A DNA stretch of 64,000 nt from Streptomyces qaidamensis. Lineage in GTDB: Bacteria; Actinomycetota; Actinomycetes; Streptomycetales; Streptomycetaceae. Shown here in pieces: positions 23,223 through 32,163 of this stretch. The notes beneath the pieces are model-generated. The model searched no databases, was not told where the DNA came from, and saw only the letters and a list, made by a program, of their open reading frames with translations. Position 1 is the stretch's first letter; every line of letters starts with the position of its first letter. The DNA lies in assembly GCF_001611795.1 (NCBI RefSeq), contig NZ_CP015098.1, positions 4,216,001 through 4,280,000 on the forward strand. Direction: 5' to 3'. The translations under genes and the position numbers were made by a program.

Positions 23223-24071
23223 ATGCGTCTCATTCGCGTCTCAACTCTCAGGAAATGCGGCGCAGTTGCCGCAGCCACCGCCCTCGCCGTGACCGGTCTG
23301 CTGGCCGGCGCGGGGACCGCCTCGGCCGGGCCCGCCGGGGCGACCAACATCCGGGGTGTCGACCCCGGGGACACCGACCGGATGATCGAGCGGCTCTGCA
23401 GCCAGGAGACGAGCCTGACGGGCGTGTACGGCGCCCTGAACGTCGACACCGGTGAGTTCAAGACCCAGGACGAATACCTGCGGGACGTCTTCGGGCTGTG
23501 GAAGCCCGCCGGGCCGTGGGAGCTGTTCCGCGGCTGGTGCGGGTACGCCGAGGCCTCGACCTGGTCGATCAAGGGCGACACCGTCCGCACGTCCCGGTGG
23601 ATCGGGAACAAGGGCTCCGCCGACGACAAGGAGACCTTCGTCAGCAGCTACAGCACCAAGACGTTCGCGAAGAAGAGCGTCGGCGGCTCCATCAGCCTCT
23701 CCCTCGCCAAGAGCATCTTCTCCGGCACCGTGGGCGGCAGCGCCGGGTACGAGTGGGGCTGGGAGAAGGAGTCCAGGTTCGAGACCCGGAGCGAGAAGAC
23801 CATTCCGCCGTGCCGTCAGGTCGCCGTGACCTGGACGCCGTACCAGCGCGTGGTGCGCGTGAACCCCGTCTTCCACGTGGAGGACTACCAGTGGAACAAG
23901 GGCGACGGGGACCGGACCGTGCACAGCTGGCGTGACCGCGGGTACCAGACCATCTACTCGCACGGGTACTACATCGACGGCATCTCCGACAAGATCCTGC
24001 CCAACGGTCAGCCCGACGGCCGTGAGGACAAGGTCGAGGAGAAGCTCGACCCCAACTCCTGTACCGAGTAA
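23223..24071 (+). CDS. Secreted protein, possible aerolysin-type beta-pore-former
   Basis: A 282-aa secreted protein. The signal peptide has an RKCGAV n-region, a long Ala/Leu core and cleavage near ASA-GPAG at about residue 32. Six Cys remain in the mature part. The middle (about residues 140-195) is a run of Ser/Thr/Lys-rich alternating segments (SYSTKTFAKKSVGGS, FSGTVGGSAGYEWGW) followed by IPPCRQVAVTW. That order resembles the insertion loop and following IPPxxxVxV strand of ETX/MTX2-aerolysin toxins. This is pattern resemblance only. GTG 23211 is an alternative start. Confidence 0.7.
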   Translation: MRLIRVSTLRKCGAVAAATALAVTGLLAGAGTASAGPAGATNIRGVDPGDTDRMIERLCSQETSLTGVYGALNVDTGEFKTQDEYLRDVFGLWKPAGPWELFRGWCGYAEASTWSIKGDTVRTSRWIGNKGSADDKETFVSSYSTKTFAKKSVGGSISLSLAKSIFSGTVGGSAGYEWGWEKESRFETRSEKTIPPCRQVAVTWTPYQRVVRVNPVFHVEDYQWNKGDGDRTVHSWRDRGYQTIYSHGYYIDGISDKILPNGQPDGREDKVEEKLDPNSCTE

Positions 24072-24091
24072 GCCGGCCGGCCCGGCAACCT

Positions 24092-24138
24092 TTCCGTGTG
24101 GGGCGGCGACTGATCAGCGGTCATTCCCCCACACGGAA
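24092..24138. promoter_or_regulatory. 12-bp stem hairpin before the pectinase gene
   Basis: TTCCGTGTGGGG (24092-24103) and CCCCACACGGAA (24127-24138) pair perfectly around a 23-nt loop. It can be the terminator of the secreted-protein gene. Its right arm ends 11 nt before the pectinase ATG and includes the only GGAA-like ribosome-binding site, so it might also hide that site. Confidence 0.7.
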
Positions 24139-24149
24139 CGGATCGCCGT

Positions 24150-26213
24150 ATGAGTGAGCCGCGCAGCAAGGCCCAGCACCGTCGTCGCAGAAGCCGCACC
24201 GCCCTGGCGGTCGGGGTCCCTCTGGCCCTGACCGCCGCCGGTACCTTCGCCTACGGCACCGACCTCGGCATCCTGGGCAGCAGTGTCCGGCAGGCCTCCG
24301 CCGCCGCCCCCGCCTGGGCCGCCGACACCGCCGACGGGTTCGCCTCCGTCAACTCCATGGGCCAGAACGGGACGTACGGCGGCCGGGGCGGAAAGACCGT
24401 CACGGTGAAGACGCTCGCCGATCTGGAGAAGTACGCGACCGCTGCCGAGCCCTACGTCATCGTCGTCGCCGGAACCATCACGATGAATCCGGTCGGCAAA
24501 GAGATCAAGGTCAAGTCCGACAAGACCATCGTGGGGCAGGGGACCACCGGGCACATCGTCGGCGGCGGGTTCTTCCTCGGCCAGGGCGTGCACAACGTGA
24601 TCATCCGGAACCTGACCATCCGGGACGCGTACCAGGGGATCTGGAACGACAAGGATCACGACTTCGACGCGATCCAGATGGACGGCGCCCATCACGTGTG
24701 GATCGACCACAACGATCTGCGGCACATGGCCGACGGGCTCATCGACGTCCGCAAGGACTCGACGAACGTCACCGTCTCCTGGAACAGGCTGAGCGACAAC
24801 AACAAGACCTTCGGCATCGGCTGGACCGAGAACGTCAAGACCGACATCACGATCCACCACAACTGGATCCGCGAGACCGAGCAGCGCAACCCGTCCACCG
24901 ACAACGCCGCCCACGCGCACCTCTACAACAACTTCCTGGAGGACGCCCCGGGCACCGCCATCAAGTCGTCGTACGGGAACTACTCGCGCGGCGGCACGAA
25001 GATGGTCCTGGAGAACTCCCTCTTCAAGGGCGTCAACAACCCCGTCATCAAGGACAGCGGCGCCGCCGTGGTCCAGCGCGGCAACTCCTTCTCCGGCACC
25101 AGCGGGCGCAACGAGAGCGGCGGGAGCGCCTTCGACCCGAAGACGTACTACCCCTACACCCTCGACAAGGCGACCGACCTCCCGGCGGTCCTCAAGGCCG
25201 GTGCCGGCCCCCGCGCCTCCATCGGTACGACCGCCGCCACCGCCAAGGCCGCGGCCGCCACCACCCTCACCGTCGCCCAGGACGGCAGCGGCCAGTACCG
25301 CACCGTGCAGGCCGCCGTGAACGCCGTACCGGCGAACAACCCCTCGCGTGTCGTGATCGCCGTGAAGCCGGGGACGTACCGGGAACTGGTGAAGGTGCCC
25401 TCCAACAAGCCGCACGTCACCATCCGGGGCACCGGCAGCAGCCGCAAGGACACGACGATCGTCTACAACAACGCCTCGGGAACTCCCAAGCCGGGCGGTG
25501 GTACCTACGGCACCGGCGGCAGCGCGACCGTCGCCGTCGAGGCCGACGACTTCCAGGCACGCAACCTGACCATCTCCAACGACTTCGACGAGAAGGCCAA
25601 CCAGTCCCTGAACGGGCATCAGGCCGTCGCGCTGCGGACCGCCGCCGACAAGGTGTTCCTGGACGGGATCATCGTCAGCGGGGACCAGGACACGCTGCTG
25701 CTCGACACCGCGTCGAAGGACCGCCTCGGCCGGGTCTACGTCAGCAACTCCTACGTGATCGGCAACGTCGACTTCATCTTCGGCCGGGCCACGGCCGTCG
25801 TCGACAAGTCCGTCATCACGCTGAAGAAGCGCTGGAACGGCACCTCGGCCGGGTACATCACCGCACCGAGCACCGCGGCGAACCGCAAGGGCATCCTGAT
25901 CGCCAACTCCACGGTGAACGGCGATGTGTCGGCCGGCACCTTCTACCTCGGACGGCCCTGGCACGCGGGCGGGGACGCGTCCCTCGATCCGCAGACGACC
26001 GTCCGCAACACCAACCTCAGCGCCGCGATCAAGTCCACGCCGTGGACCGACATGAGCGGCTTCTCGTGGAAGGACGACCGGTTCGCCGAGTACGGCAACT
26101 ACGGCGCCGGTGCGGGCCCGGCGAGCACCAATCGCCCTCACCTGAGCGACGCGCAGGCCGCGAACCAGGAGGTCGGGGACTGGCTCGCGGGCTGGACGCC
26201 TTCGGCGTCCTGA
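24150..26213 (+). CDS. Secreted pectate lyase-pectin methylesterase fusion
   Basis: A 687-aa secreted two-enzyme protein. An Arg-rich signal peptide (about residues 1-52) is followed by a PL1-type pectate lyase (about 55-330; WIDHNDLRHMADGLIDVRK, VTVSWNRL, HHNWIRET). A CE8 pectin methylesterase makes up the C-terminal half (about 370-675). Its catalytic marks are the Gln/Asp of SGDQDTLLL, Asp of VDFIFGR and Arg of LGRPWH. De-esterification feeds the lyase, so the fusion couples two consecutive steps of pectin breakdown. Full-length for both families. No carbohydrate-binding module seen. Confidence 0.92.
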   Translation: MSEPRSKAQHRRRRSRTALAVGVPLALTAAGTFAYGTDLGILGSSVRQASAAAPAWAADTADGFASVNSMGQNGTYGGRGGKTVTVKTLADLEKYATAAEPYVIVVAGTITMNPVGKEIKVKSDKTIVGQGTTGHIVGGGFFLGQGVHNVIIRNLTIRDAYQGIWNDKDHDFDAIQMDGAHHVWIDHNDLRHMADGLIDVRKDSTNVTVSWNRLSDNNKTFGIGWTENVKTDITIHHNWIRETEQRNPSTDNAAHAHLYNNFLEDAPGTAIKSSYGNYSRGGTKMVLENSLFKGVNNPVIKDSGAAVVQRGNSFSGTSGRNESGGSAFDPKTYYPYTLDKATDLPAVLKAGAGPRASIGTTAATAKAAAATTLTVAQDGSGQYRTVQAAVNAVPANNPSRVVIAVKPGTYRELVKVPSNKPHVTIRGTGSSRKDTTIVYNNASGTPKPGGGTYGTGGSATVAVEADDFQARNLTISNDFDEKANQSLNGHQAVALRTAADKVFLDGIIVSGDQDTLLLDTASKDRLGRVYVSNSYVIGNVDFIFGRATAVVDKSVITLKKRWNGTSAGYITAPSTAANRKGILIANSTVNGDVSAGTFYLGRPWHAGGDASLDPQTTVRNTNLSAAIKSTPWTDMSGFSWKDDRFAEYGNYGAGAGPASTNRPHLSDAQAANQEVGDWLAGWTPSAS

Positions 26214-26219
26214 ACGGCT

Positions 26220-26262
26220 CCCTTCCGGGTCCGGCTGACGAGCGGCGCCGGACCCGGAAGGG
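26220..26262. terminator. Bidirectional hairpin terminator
   Basis: CCCTTCCGGGTCCGG (26220-26234) and CCGGACCCGGAAGGG (26248-26262) form a 15-bp perfect stem with a 13-nt loop. It separates the convergent pectinase and GH5 genes and can serve both. Confidence 0.85.
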
Positions 26263-26280
26263 CCACCACCTTCCGGGTGC

Positions 26281-27315
26281 TTACTGCCTCCAGGCGTAGT
26301 GCAGCCGGTCCAGGCCGCTCTGGTTGTTCACCGTCAGGCTGAGGTTCGTGCCCGTGCCCTGGAGCGTGGTGAGGGAGTAGGTGTCACCGTTGCGCAGGCC
26401 GGGCCAGTAGACCGAGCCGAGGCCCAGCTCCCGGATGGTGTCGGTCGCGGCCTGGATGTAGGCGATCTCGTTGGAGGTGCCCACCGGGCCGTTGTAGTCC
26501 AGGCCGGTGGTCATCGAGGCACCGAACTCGTCGAGGATCGTGCGGGAGGCGCAGTCGCCGATGCGGCTCTTGAAGTCGGCCTTCCACTGGTCGACGCTGG
26601 TCCAGTCGGTGTGCCAGAAGCCGTAGTTGTGCAGGGCCAGGCGCGTGCCCTTCAGACGCGGGTCGGCGCAGACCGGCTTGACGTCCTCGCTGTACTTGTA
26701 CCCGCCGATCAGGATCCGGTCGCGGGGTATGAAGCGATGGGTGCTCACCCACTTCGCCGCGATGTCCGTCCACTCCTGTGCGGTGTAGCCGAACGGCTCG
26801 TTCATCGGCTCGAAGTACACCTTGGAGTTGCCGGCGTAGGCGGAGGTGATGCGCGCCCACATCCGGCCCCAGGAGGCCTGGTCGTCGATCTTGCCGTCCT
26901 TGGCGTTGTCGGCCTCCCAGTAGCCCAGGATGACCTTGAAGCCCTTGGCGGTGGCGGCGTCGATCGCGCCCCGGTACGACTTCCAGAACGGGCCGTTCAC
27001 CGAGGTCGGGTTGACCGGGAGGCGGACGGTGTTGGCGCCGAGCTTGGAGAACCCGCCGATGATCGCCTTGGACTTGGCGTAGGTGGTGGCGTAGCCGTCG
27101 GAGGTGGACAGGCCCGAGGGCACGACCGCGTCGTCGGCGAAGTTGTCGCGCGGGTCGGCCCAGTTGACGCCCTTGAAGTCGCTGACGGGCGGCGGAGTGG
27201 CGGGACGGTGGGCGGGAGAGGCGGCGGCGGGGGAGGCGAGCGCTCCACCGAATGCCGTGACGCAGGCGAGCAGGGCCCCCAGGCCGGCTGTCCCCCGGTG
27301 AGTCTTTCGTGACAC
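26281..27315 (-). CDS. Secreted GH5-family glycoside hydrolase
   Basis: A 344-aa secreted endoglycosidase. The signal peptide ends near ASPAAASPAH at about residue 35. The acid/base Glu is in YFEPMNEPFG and the nucleophile Glu in ILDEFGAS, both in GH5-like context. GH5 enzymes cut cellulose, mannan or related beta-glycans; exact specificity is not readable. With the neighbouring pectinase it forms a small plant-polysaccharide cluster. The 27316-27448 upstream gap holds no further gene. Confidence 0.87.
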   Translation of the reverse strand: MSRKTHRGTAGLGALLACVTAFGGALASPAAASPAHRPATPPPVSDFKGVNWADPRDNFADDAVVPSGLSTSDGYATTYAKSKAIIGGFSKLGANTVRLPVNPTSVNGPFWKSYRGAIDAATAKGFKVILGYWEADNAKDGKIDDQASWGRMWARITSAYAGNSKVYFEPMNEPFGYTAQEWTDIAAKWVSTHRFIPRDRILIGGYKYSEDVKPVCADPRLKGTRLALHNYGFWHTDWTSVDQWKADFKSRIGDCASRTILDEFGASMTTGLDYNGPVGTSNEIAYIQAATDTIRELGLGSVYWPGLRNGDTYSLTTLQGTGTNLSLTVNNQSGLDRLHYAWRQ

Positions 27316-27448
27316 GACGTCCCCTTCTGAGCAGTTGCGTTTCGCGAGAACCCGCGCACAGATCGGCGGCTCGTTGGCTCCCGCAAACTAGAAGAGAGAT
27401 CGAACAGAGGTCAACACACCAGCACACCAAATTTCATCAAGAACGCAG

Positions 27449-28666
27449 CTACGACCCCACCGTGAGCCCCGAGCCCGACAGCCGCACCCGGATGCCGTCC
27501 TCCTCCACCCGTACGTCCTCCAGCTTCACGTCCCCCTGCTCCGGCTTCGGCAGTTCGAACGCCAGGGCCAGCCGGTCGGCCAGGACCGGGCGGGTCAGGC
27601 CCGACAACTCGCCGAGGAGGTCGGGGTCGAGGCCCAGGCGCTTGAGCACCTCGGGGTTGTTCAGGGCGAGGTCGATGAGGTTCAGGCGTTCGGCCTGGCG
27701 GGCGAAGCGCGGGGATCCCGTCAGCTCGGCGAGCCTGCCGTCGTCGGCCAGGGCCTGGTTCACGGTCGCCTCGGGCACGCCCATGCGCTGCACGATGGCC
27801 GGGACCGACAGCAGCGCCTTGGCCTTCTGGGTCTCCCGGGCCAGGTCGGCGGAGGCCTGGGGCGTCAGGTGCAGGCCTTCCGAGGCGCGCTTGCCGGGGC
27901 GGTAGGTGGCCAGGTTCCCGATGTCCAGGCGCATGCCGCCGATCTCCGTGGCGATGCCCCGCTCCCCCTGCCGCTGGATCCGGGCCTCGGCCCGCAGCTT
28001 CAGGTTGTGCCCGGCGACCGGCAGGGTGCCGCGCGCCCGCACCCGGTCCCGGCCCACGCCGGTGAACGTCACCTGAGATGCGCCGAGTTCGCGGTTGAGG
28101 TCCTCGAAGGACAGCATGACGTCCCCGTCGAAGCGGGGGACGTCGGCGCCGCGCACGGACGTCAGGCCGTCGGCGTTGAGCCGCACGTCGTGGGCCGTGG
28201 CCGACACCTTCGCGAGCGAGATCCGGTCCGCCGCGACGTCCGGGACGGTCACCTTCACCGACTCCAGCCGCTTGTCGGCGAGCTGGGTGAGGAAGGGGAA
28301 GCCGCCGATCTCCACCTCGGGCGCGGCGGCCAGGTCCAGGCGGTCCTTGAGGGTGTCCGCGGCCCGGTGCTCGGCATACAGCACGGCCCAGCGGTCGCCG
28401 AGGGCGGCGAACGAGGCGAGGACGGCCAGGCCGACGACCGCCTTCACGGCGAGCGGCAGTCCGGCGAAACGATTCTTTCGACGTCGGCCGCCGCGGCGGT
28501 GGTCGGGCGGCGACCACTGAGGCTCCGGCACGTGCCGTTGCTCGGCGTCCTCGCCGAGGAAGTCCTCCAGAGGGGTCGCCTCCAGAGGCCCGTCGTCGAG
28601 TGCGCCGAGTTCCTCGTAGGGGTTGCGGGGCTGCTCGGAGCGGTCGTCGGGATGGTGCGTGTCCAT
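27449..28666 (-). CDS. DUF2993 protein, long form
   Basis: A 405-aa protein. The acidic, Pro-rich cytoplasmic N-terminus (about residues 1-60) ends in a basic stretch (RRGGRRRKNRF). One transmembrane helix follows (about 65-88), then a long DUF2993 region with GGFPFLTQLADK. It is longer than the protein at 13429 by an N-terminal tail and an inserted helical part (about 250-350). ATG 28666 (MDTHHPDD) is a likely start; the frame also has ATG 28684. Role unknown; the family binds lipids outside the membrane. Confidence 0.8.
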   Translation of the reverse strand: MDTHHPDDRSEQPRNPYEELGALDDGPLEATPLEDFLGEDAEQRHVPEPQWSPPDHRRGGRRRKNRFAGLPLAVKAVVGLAVLASFAALGDRWAVLYAEHRAADTLKDRLDLAAAPEVEIGGFPFLTQLADKRLESVKVTVPDVAADRISLAKVSATAHDVRLNADGLTSVRGADVPRFDGDVMLSFEDLNRELGASQVTFTGVGRDRVRARGTLPVAGHNLKLRAEARIQRQGERGIATEIGGMRLDIGNLATYRPGKRASEGLHLTPQASADLARETQKAKALLSVPAIVQRMGVPEATVNQALADDGRLAELTGSPRFARQAERLNLIDLALNNPEVLKRLGLDPDLLGELSGLTRPVLADRLALAFELPKPEQGDVKLEDVRVEEDGIRVRLSGSGLTVGS

Positions 28667-28742
28667 GCGGTGGGGGGTGCGCATCGTCTCATCCGACCAT
28701 GCGCACCGCCCCGCCCCGCAACTCGAACCCCCGGTATGCGAC

Positions 28743-30566
28743 TTACTTCACGATCGTGATGCGGTCCGCCTTCGGCGGCGCGATCGGGTTCGCGGCCGAG
28801 GAGTTGGCCGTCAGGTACTGCTCCAGCGCGGCCAGGTCGTCGGAGCCGACGACGTCGTTCGTGCCCTGGCCGAGGGTCGGGAAGCCGTCGCCGCCGCCCG
28901 CGAGGAAGCTGTTCGTCGCGACACGGTAGGTGGCCGCCGGGTCGATGGCCGAGCCGTTCAGCCTGATGCTGTCCGTGACCACCCGGTCGGTACCGGACTG
29001 GGTGAGGTCCAGCGTGTAGGTCAGGCCGGACGAGACCTGGAGGACCTTGGGGGCCGCCGCGTTCGGGCCGGACACCTGCTCCTTGAGCACCTGGATCAGC
29101 TGCGCGCCCGTGAAGTCCTGGAGGTTCACGGTGTTGGCGAACGGCTGGACGGTGAAGCCCTCGGCGTAGGTGACGACACCGTCGCCCTCACCGGCCTTGG
29201 CCGCGTAGGTCAGCGGCGCCCGGATACCGCCCGGGTTCATCAGCGCCAGGTCCGTCTCCGGGTCGAGCTGCTTGCCGTGGGCGAGCTGGGCGTCGGCGAT
29301 GAGGTCCCCGAGCGGGGACTCGGTGCCGGTGTTGCCGATGTCGCCGGAGATGTAGCCGATCGGCTTGTTGCCGATGGGCGCGGCCAGCGTGTTCCACTTG
29401 CTGATCAGCTCGGTCATGTCGGGCGCCTTGGGGACGTCCCGGGTGACCACGCGGTTCGCGGACTTCACCGCCGTACGGGCGATGTCGCCGGTCTTGCGGT
29501 CGTAGGTCAGCGTGGTGTCGGTGTAGAGGCGGCCGAAGGACGCGGCCGAGGTGACCATGCGGGGCTTGCCCGCCGGGTCGGCGATGCTGCACACATACGC
29601 GTTGTGGGTGTGGCCGGTGACCAGCGCGTCCACCTGCGGCGTGACGTTCTTGGCGATGTCGACGATCGGGCCGGAGATGCCGTCGCCCGCACCCGGGGAG
29701 TCACAGTCGTAGTTGTACGACGTCGACGCCGGGAAGCCGCCCTCGTGGATGAGCGCGACGATCGACTTCACGCCCTGCTTCTGGAGCACCTTGGCGTACT
29801 TGTTGATCGTCTCGGTCTCGTCCTTGAAGGACAGGCCCTTGACGCCCTCGGCGGAGACGATGTCCGGGGTGCCCTCCAGGGTCACTCCGATGAAACCGAC
29901 CTTGACGCCGTTCTTCTTCCACACCCAGTAGGGCTTGAGAATCGGCTTCTTCGTCTTCTCGTCGAGGACGTTGGCGGCCAGGTAGGGGAAGTCGGCGCCC
30001 TTGAACCTCTTGTCCGTGTAGCAGCCGTCCTTCGGGTGGCAGCCGCCGTTCTGCAGGCGGGCCAGTTCCTTCGCGCCCTCGTCGAACTCGTGGTTGCCGA
30101 CCGAGGTGACGTCGAGGTCGAGCTTGTTCAGCGCCTCGATGGTCGGCTCGTCGTGGAACAGGCCGGAGATCAGCGGGGAGGCGCCGACCATGTCGCCGCC
30201 GGCGGCCGTGATGGAGTACTTCTCACCCTTGCGGGCCTGGCGCAGGTGCGTGGCGAGGTACTCGACACCACCGGCGTCGATGGTCTTCGTCGTGCCGTCG
30301 TGCTGGTGCTCGGTGACCCGGCCGGACGAGCCCGCCGGCGGCTCCAGGTTGCCGTGCAGGTCGTTGAAGGACAGCAGCTGCACGTCCTGGTAGCGGCCGG
30401 GCCAGTGCCCGTGCCCGCCCTTGCGGTGGTTCTCCCCGGCGGTCGCCGGACCCGGCAACGCCGCTGCGGCCAGCGCGCCGACGGTGACGACACCGGCGGC
30501 GAGAGCGACGAAACGGTTCGTACGACGTCTCCGGCGCTCCGGATGCGCCGGTGAAGTGGCTGGCAT
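28743..30566 (-). CDS. Secreted 5'-nucleotidase / cyclic phosphodiesterase
   Basis: A 607-aa UshA-type enzyme that releases phosphate from extracellular nucleotides. The signal peptide is RRRRRTNRFVALAAG with cleavage around ATA-GEN at about residue 43. The metallophosphatase domain has FNDLHGN, GGDMVGASP, GNHEFDEG and GHTHNAYV. The C-terminal substrate domain has LMNPGGIRAPL and the stacking-type FLAGGGDGF. ATG 30566 gives a proper signal peptide; the longer frame to 30911 runs into the divergent mshD. It probably supports phosphate scavenging. Confidence 0.92.
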   Translation of the reverse strand: MPATSPAHPERRRRRTNRFVALAAGVVTVGALAAAALPGPATAGENHRKGGHGHWPGRYQDVQLLSFNDLHGNLEPPAGSSGRVTEHQHDGTTKTIDAGGVEYLATHLRQARKGEKYSITAAGGDMVGASPLISGLFHDEPTIEALNKLDLDVTSVGNHEFDEGAKELARLQNGGCHPKDGCYTDKRFKGADFPYLAANVLDEKTKKPILKPYWVWKKNGVKVGFIGVTLEGTPDIVSAEGVKGLSFKDETETINKYAKVLQKQGVKSIVALIHEGGFPASTSYNYDCDSPGAGDGISGPIVDIAKNVTPQVDALVTGHTHNAYVCSIADPAGKPRMVTSAASFGRLYTDTTLTYDRKTGDIARTAVKSANRVVTRDVPKAPDMTELISKWNTLAAPIGNKPIGYISGDIGNTGTESPLGDLIADAQLAHGKQLDPETDLALMNPGGIRAPLTYAAKAGEGDGVVTYAEGFTVQPFANTVNLQDFTGAQLIQVLKEQVSGPNAAAPKVLQVSSGLTYTLDLTQSGTDRVVTDSIRLNGSAIDPAATYRVATNSFLAGGGDGFPTLGQGTNDVVGSDDLAALEQYLTANSSAANPIAPPKADRITIVK

Positions 30567-30711
30567 ACGCCCCCCTGTGGGTCTGCTGGGACAGTGATGT
30601 CGTCCGGCGCAGCCTAGAGTCAACGCGCGTAGCGCGACAGGCCTTTCCGGGTTACGACCTGGTTGCTTCTTTGCCGCCGTTTTGCCGGTGGTGCCCCGTA
30701 CCCTCGTACGC

Positions 30712-31638
30712 ATGACCAGCGACGACACCGTACGGCCAGGCCACCCCCGCTCGATCGAGACCCTTGCCGCGCTCTCCGCGGAGCAGACCGAGGCCGTGCT
30801 CGGGCTGCTCGACGAGGCGGCCCGGACCGACGGGCAGCAGGCGGTGTCCGAACAGGGCCGGTTGCAGCTGCGTGGCGGGGAGCGGGCGGGCGTGGCCCAT
30901 CTCCTGCTCACCGCCGGCGGGGAACTTGTCGGCTATGCCCAGCTGGAGGACACGGACCCGGTGGAGCCGCCGGCCGCCGAGCTGGTGGTGCATCCCGGGC
31001 ATCGCGGGCACGGGCACGGACGGGCGCTCGGGTCCGCGCTGCTGGCCGCGTCCGGCAAGCGACTGCGGGTGTGGGCGCACGGCGGGCACTCCGCCGCCCG
31101 GCACCTCGCGCAGGTCCTCGGGCTCACCCTGTTCCGTGAACTGCGCCAGATGCGACGGCCGTTGGCCGACTTCGACGCGCCCGAGCCGGTGCTTCCCGAC
31201 GGTGTCACCGTGCGGACCTTCGAGCCCGGCCGGGACGACGCGGCCTGGCTCGCGGTGAACGCCGCCGCCTTCGCCCACCACCCCGAGCAGGGCTCCCTCA
31301 CCCAGCGCGACCTCGACGACCGCAAGGCCGAGCCGTGGTTCGACCCCGCGGGGTTCTTCCTCGCCTTCCGCGGCGACGAACTCGTGGGCTTCCACTGGAC
31401 CAAGGTGCACGCCGAGGAGGGCCTGGGCGAGGTGTACGTCCTCGGTGTGGGGCCGGGCGCGCAGGGCGGCGGCCTCGGCAAGTCCCTGACCACGATCGGG
31501 CTGCGGCATCTGGCGGGGCAGGGGCTGCCGACGGCGATGCTGTACGTCGACGCCGACAACAAGGCGGCGGTGTCCGTGTACGAGCGGCTGGGGTTCACCA
31601 CGCACGAGGTGGACCTCATGTACCGGACCGAGACCTGA
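30712..31638 (+). CDS. mshD: Mycothiol synthase
   Basis: A 308-aa enzyme of two tandem GNAT domains. It transfers acetyl from acetyl-CoA to Cys-GlcN-Ins in the last step of mycothiol synthesis. The degenerate N-terminal domain has VVHPGHRGHGHGRALG, and the active C-terminal domain has VLGVGPGAQGGGLGKSL. The C-terminus ERLGFTTHEVDLMYR is typical. ATG 30712 matches the family start. It is followed after 3 bp by another acetyltransferase gene. Confidence 0.93.
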   Translation: MTSDDTVRPGHPRSIETLAALSAEQTEAVLGLLDEAARTDGQQAVSEQGRLQLRGGERAGVAHLLLTAGGELVGYAQLEDTDPVEPPAAELVVHPGHRGHGHGRALGSALLAASGKRLRVWAHGGHSAARHLAQVLGLTLFRELRQMRRPLADFDAPEPVLPDGVTVRTFEPGRDDAAWLAVNAAAFAHHPEQGSLTQRDLDDRKAEPWFDPAGFFLAFRGDELVGFHWTKVHAEEGLGEVYVLGVGPGAQGGGLGKSLTTIGLRHLAGQGLPTAMLYVDADNKAAVSVYERLGFTTHEVDLMYRTET

Positions 31639-31641
31639 GTC

Positions 31642-32163
31642 ATGGTCCCGGTGCGTGATCTGCGCGTCCGCCCCGCCGCCGAGGCCGACCTGGCCGCCCT
31701 CGTGCGCCTGCGCGACGACGCCGCCCGCTGGATGCTGGCCCGTGGTGTCACCGGGCAGTGGCGGCCGGGTGAGCTGGACGAGGACCACTTCCGCCGGGCC
31801 ATGACGCACGGCGAGGTCTGGCTCGCCGAGGCCGGCGGGCGTCTCGCCGGTGCCTGGGAGCTGTGGTGGGAGGACGAGGACGCCTGGGGCCCGCAGCCGC
31901 CCGTGGCCGGGTACGTGCACCGGCTGATGGTGGACCGGACCGCCACCGCGCCCGGGACGGGCCGGCTGCTGCTGGACGCCGCCGAGCGCCAGGTGGCCGG
32001 GGCGGGACGCACCCGGGTGCGCCTGGACTGTCTCGCGGGCAACGCGCAGCTCAACGCCTACTACCTCGACGCCGGTTACCGCGTCGTGGGACACAAGGCG
32101 GGCAAGCCGCAGCCCGGCGGGACGCCCAAGTCCTTCACGCTGATGGAGAAACAGCTCGGGTAG
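31642..32163 (+). CDS. GNAT-family acetyltransferase
   Basis: A 173-aa GNAT protein beginning VRDLRVRPAAEADLAALVRL. The CoA-binding part is GYVHRLMVDRTATAPGTGRLLL, and NAQLNAYYLDAGYRVVGH is the usual C-terminal helix and strand. It follows mshD by 3 bp and is probably co-transcribed. Its last 29 bp overlap the end of the convergent LysR gene. Substrate unknown. Confidence 0.87.
   Translation: MVPVRDLRVRPAAEADLAALVRLRDDAARWMLARGVTGQWRPGELDEDHFRRAMTHGEVWLAEAGGRLAGAWELWWEDEDAWGPQPPVAGYVHRLMVDRTATAPGTGRLLLDAAERQVAGAGRTRVRLDCLAGNAQLNAYYLDAGYRVVGHKAGKPQPGGTPKSFTLMEKQLG

Noticed and set aside
24114..26141. 675-aa leftward open frame
   Set aside because: It is antisense to the pectinase gene. Its product is a Gly/Val/Asp/Arg-rich string without a domain, the usual mirror of high-GC3 coding sequence.
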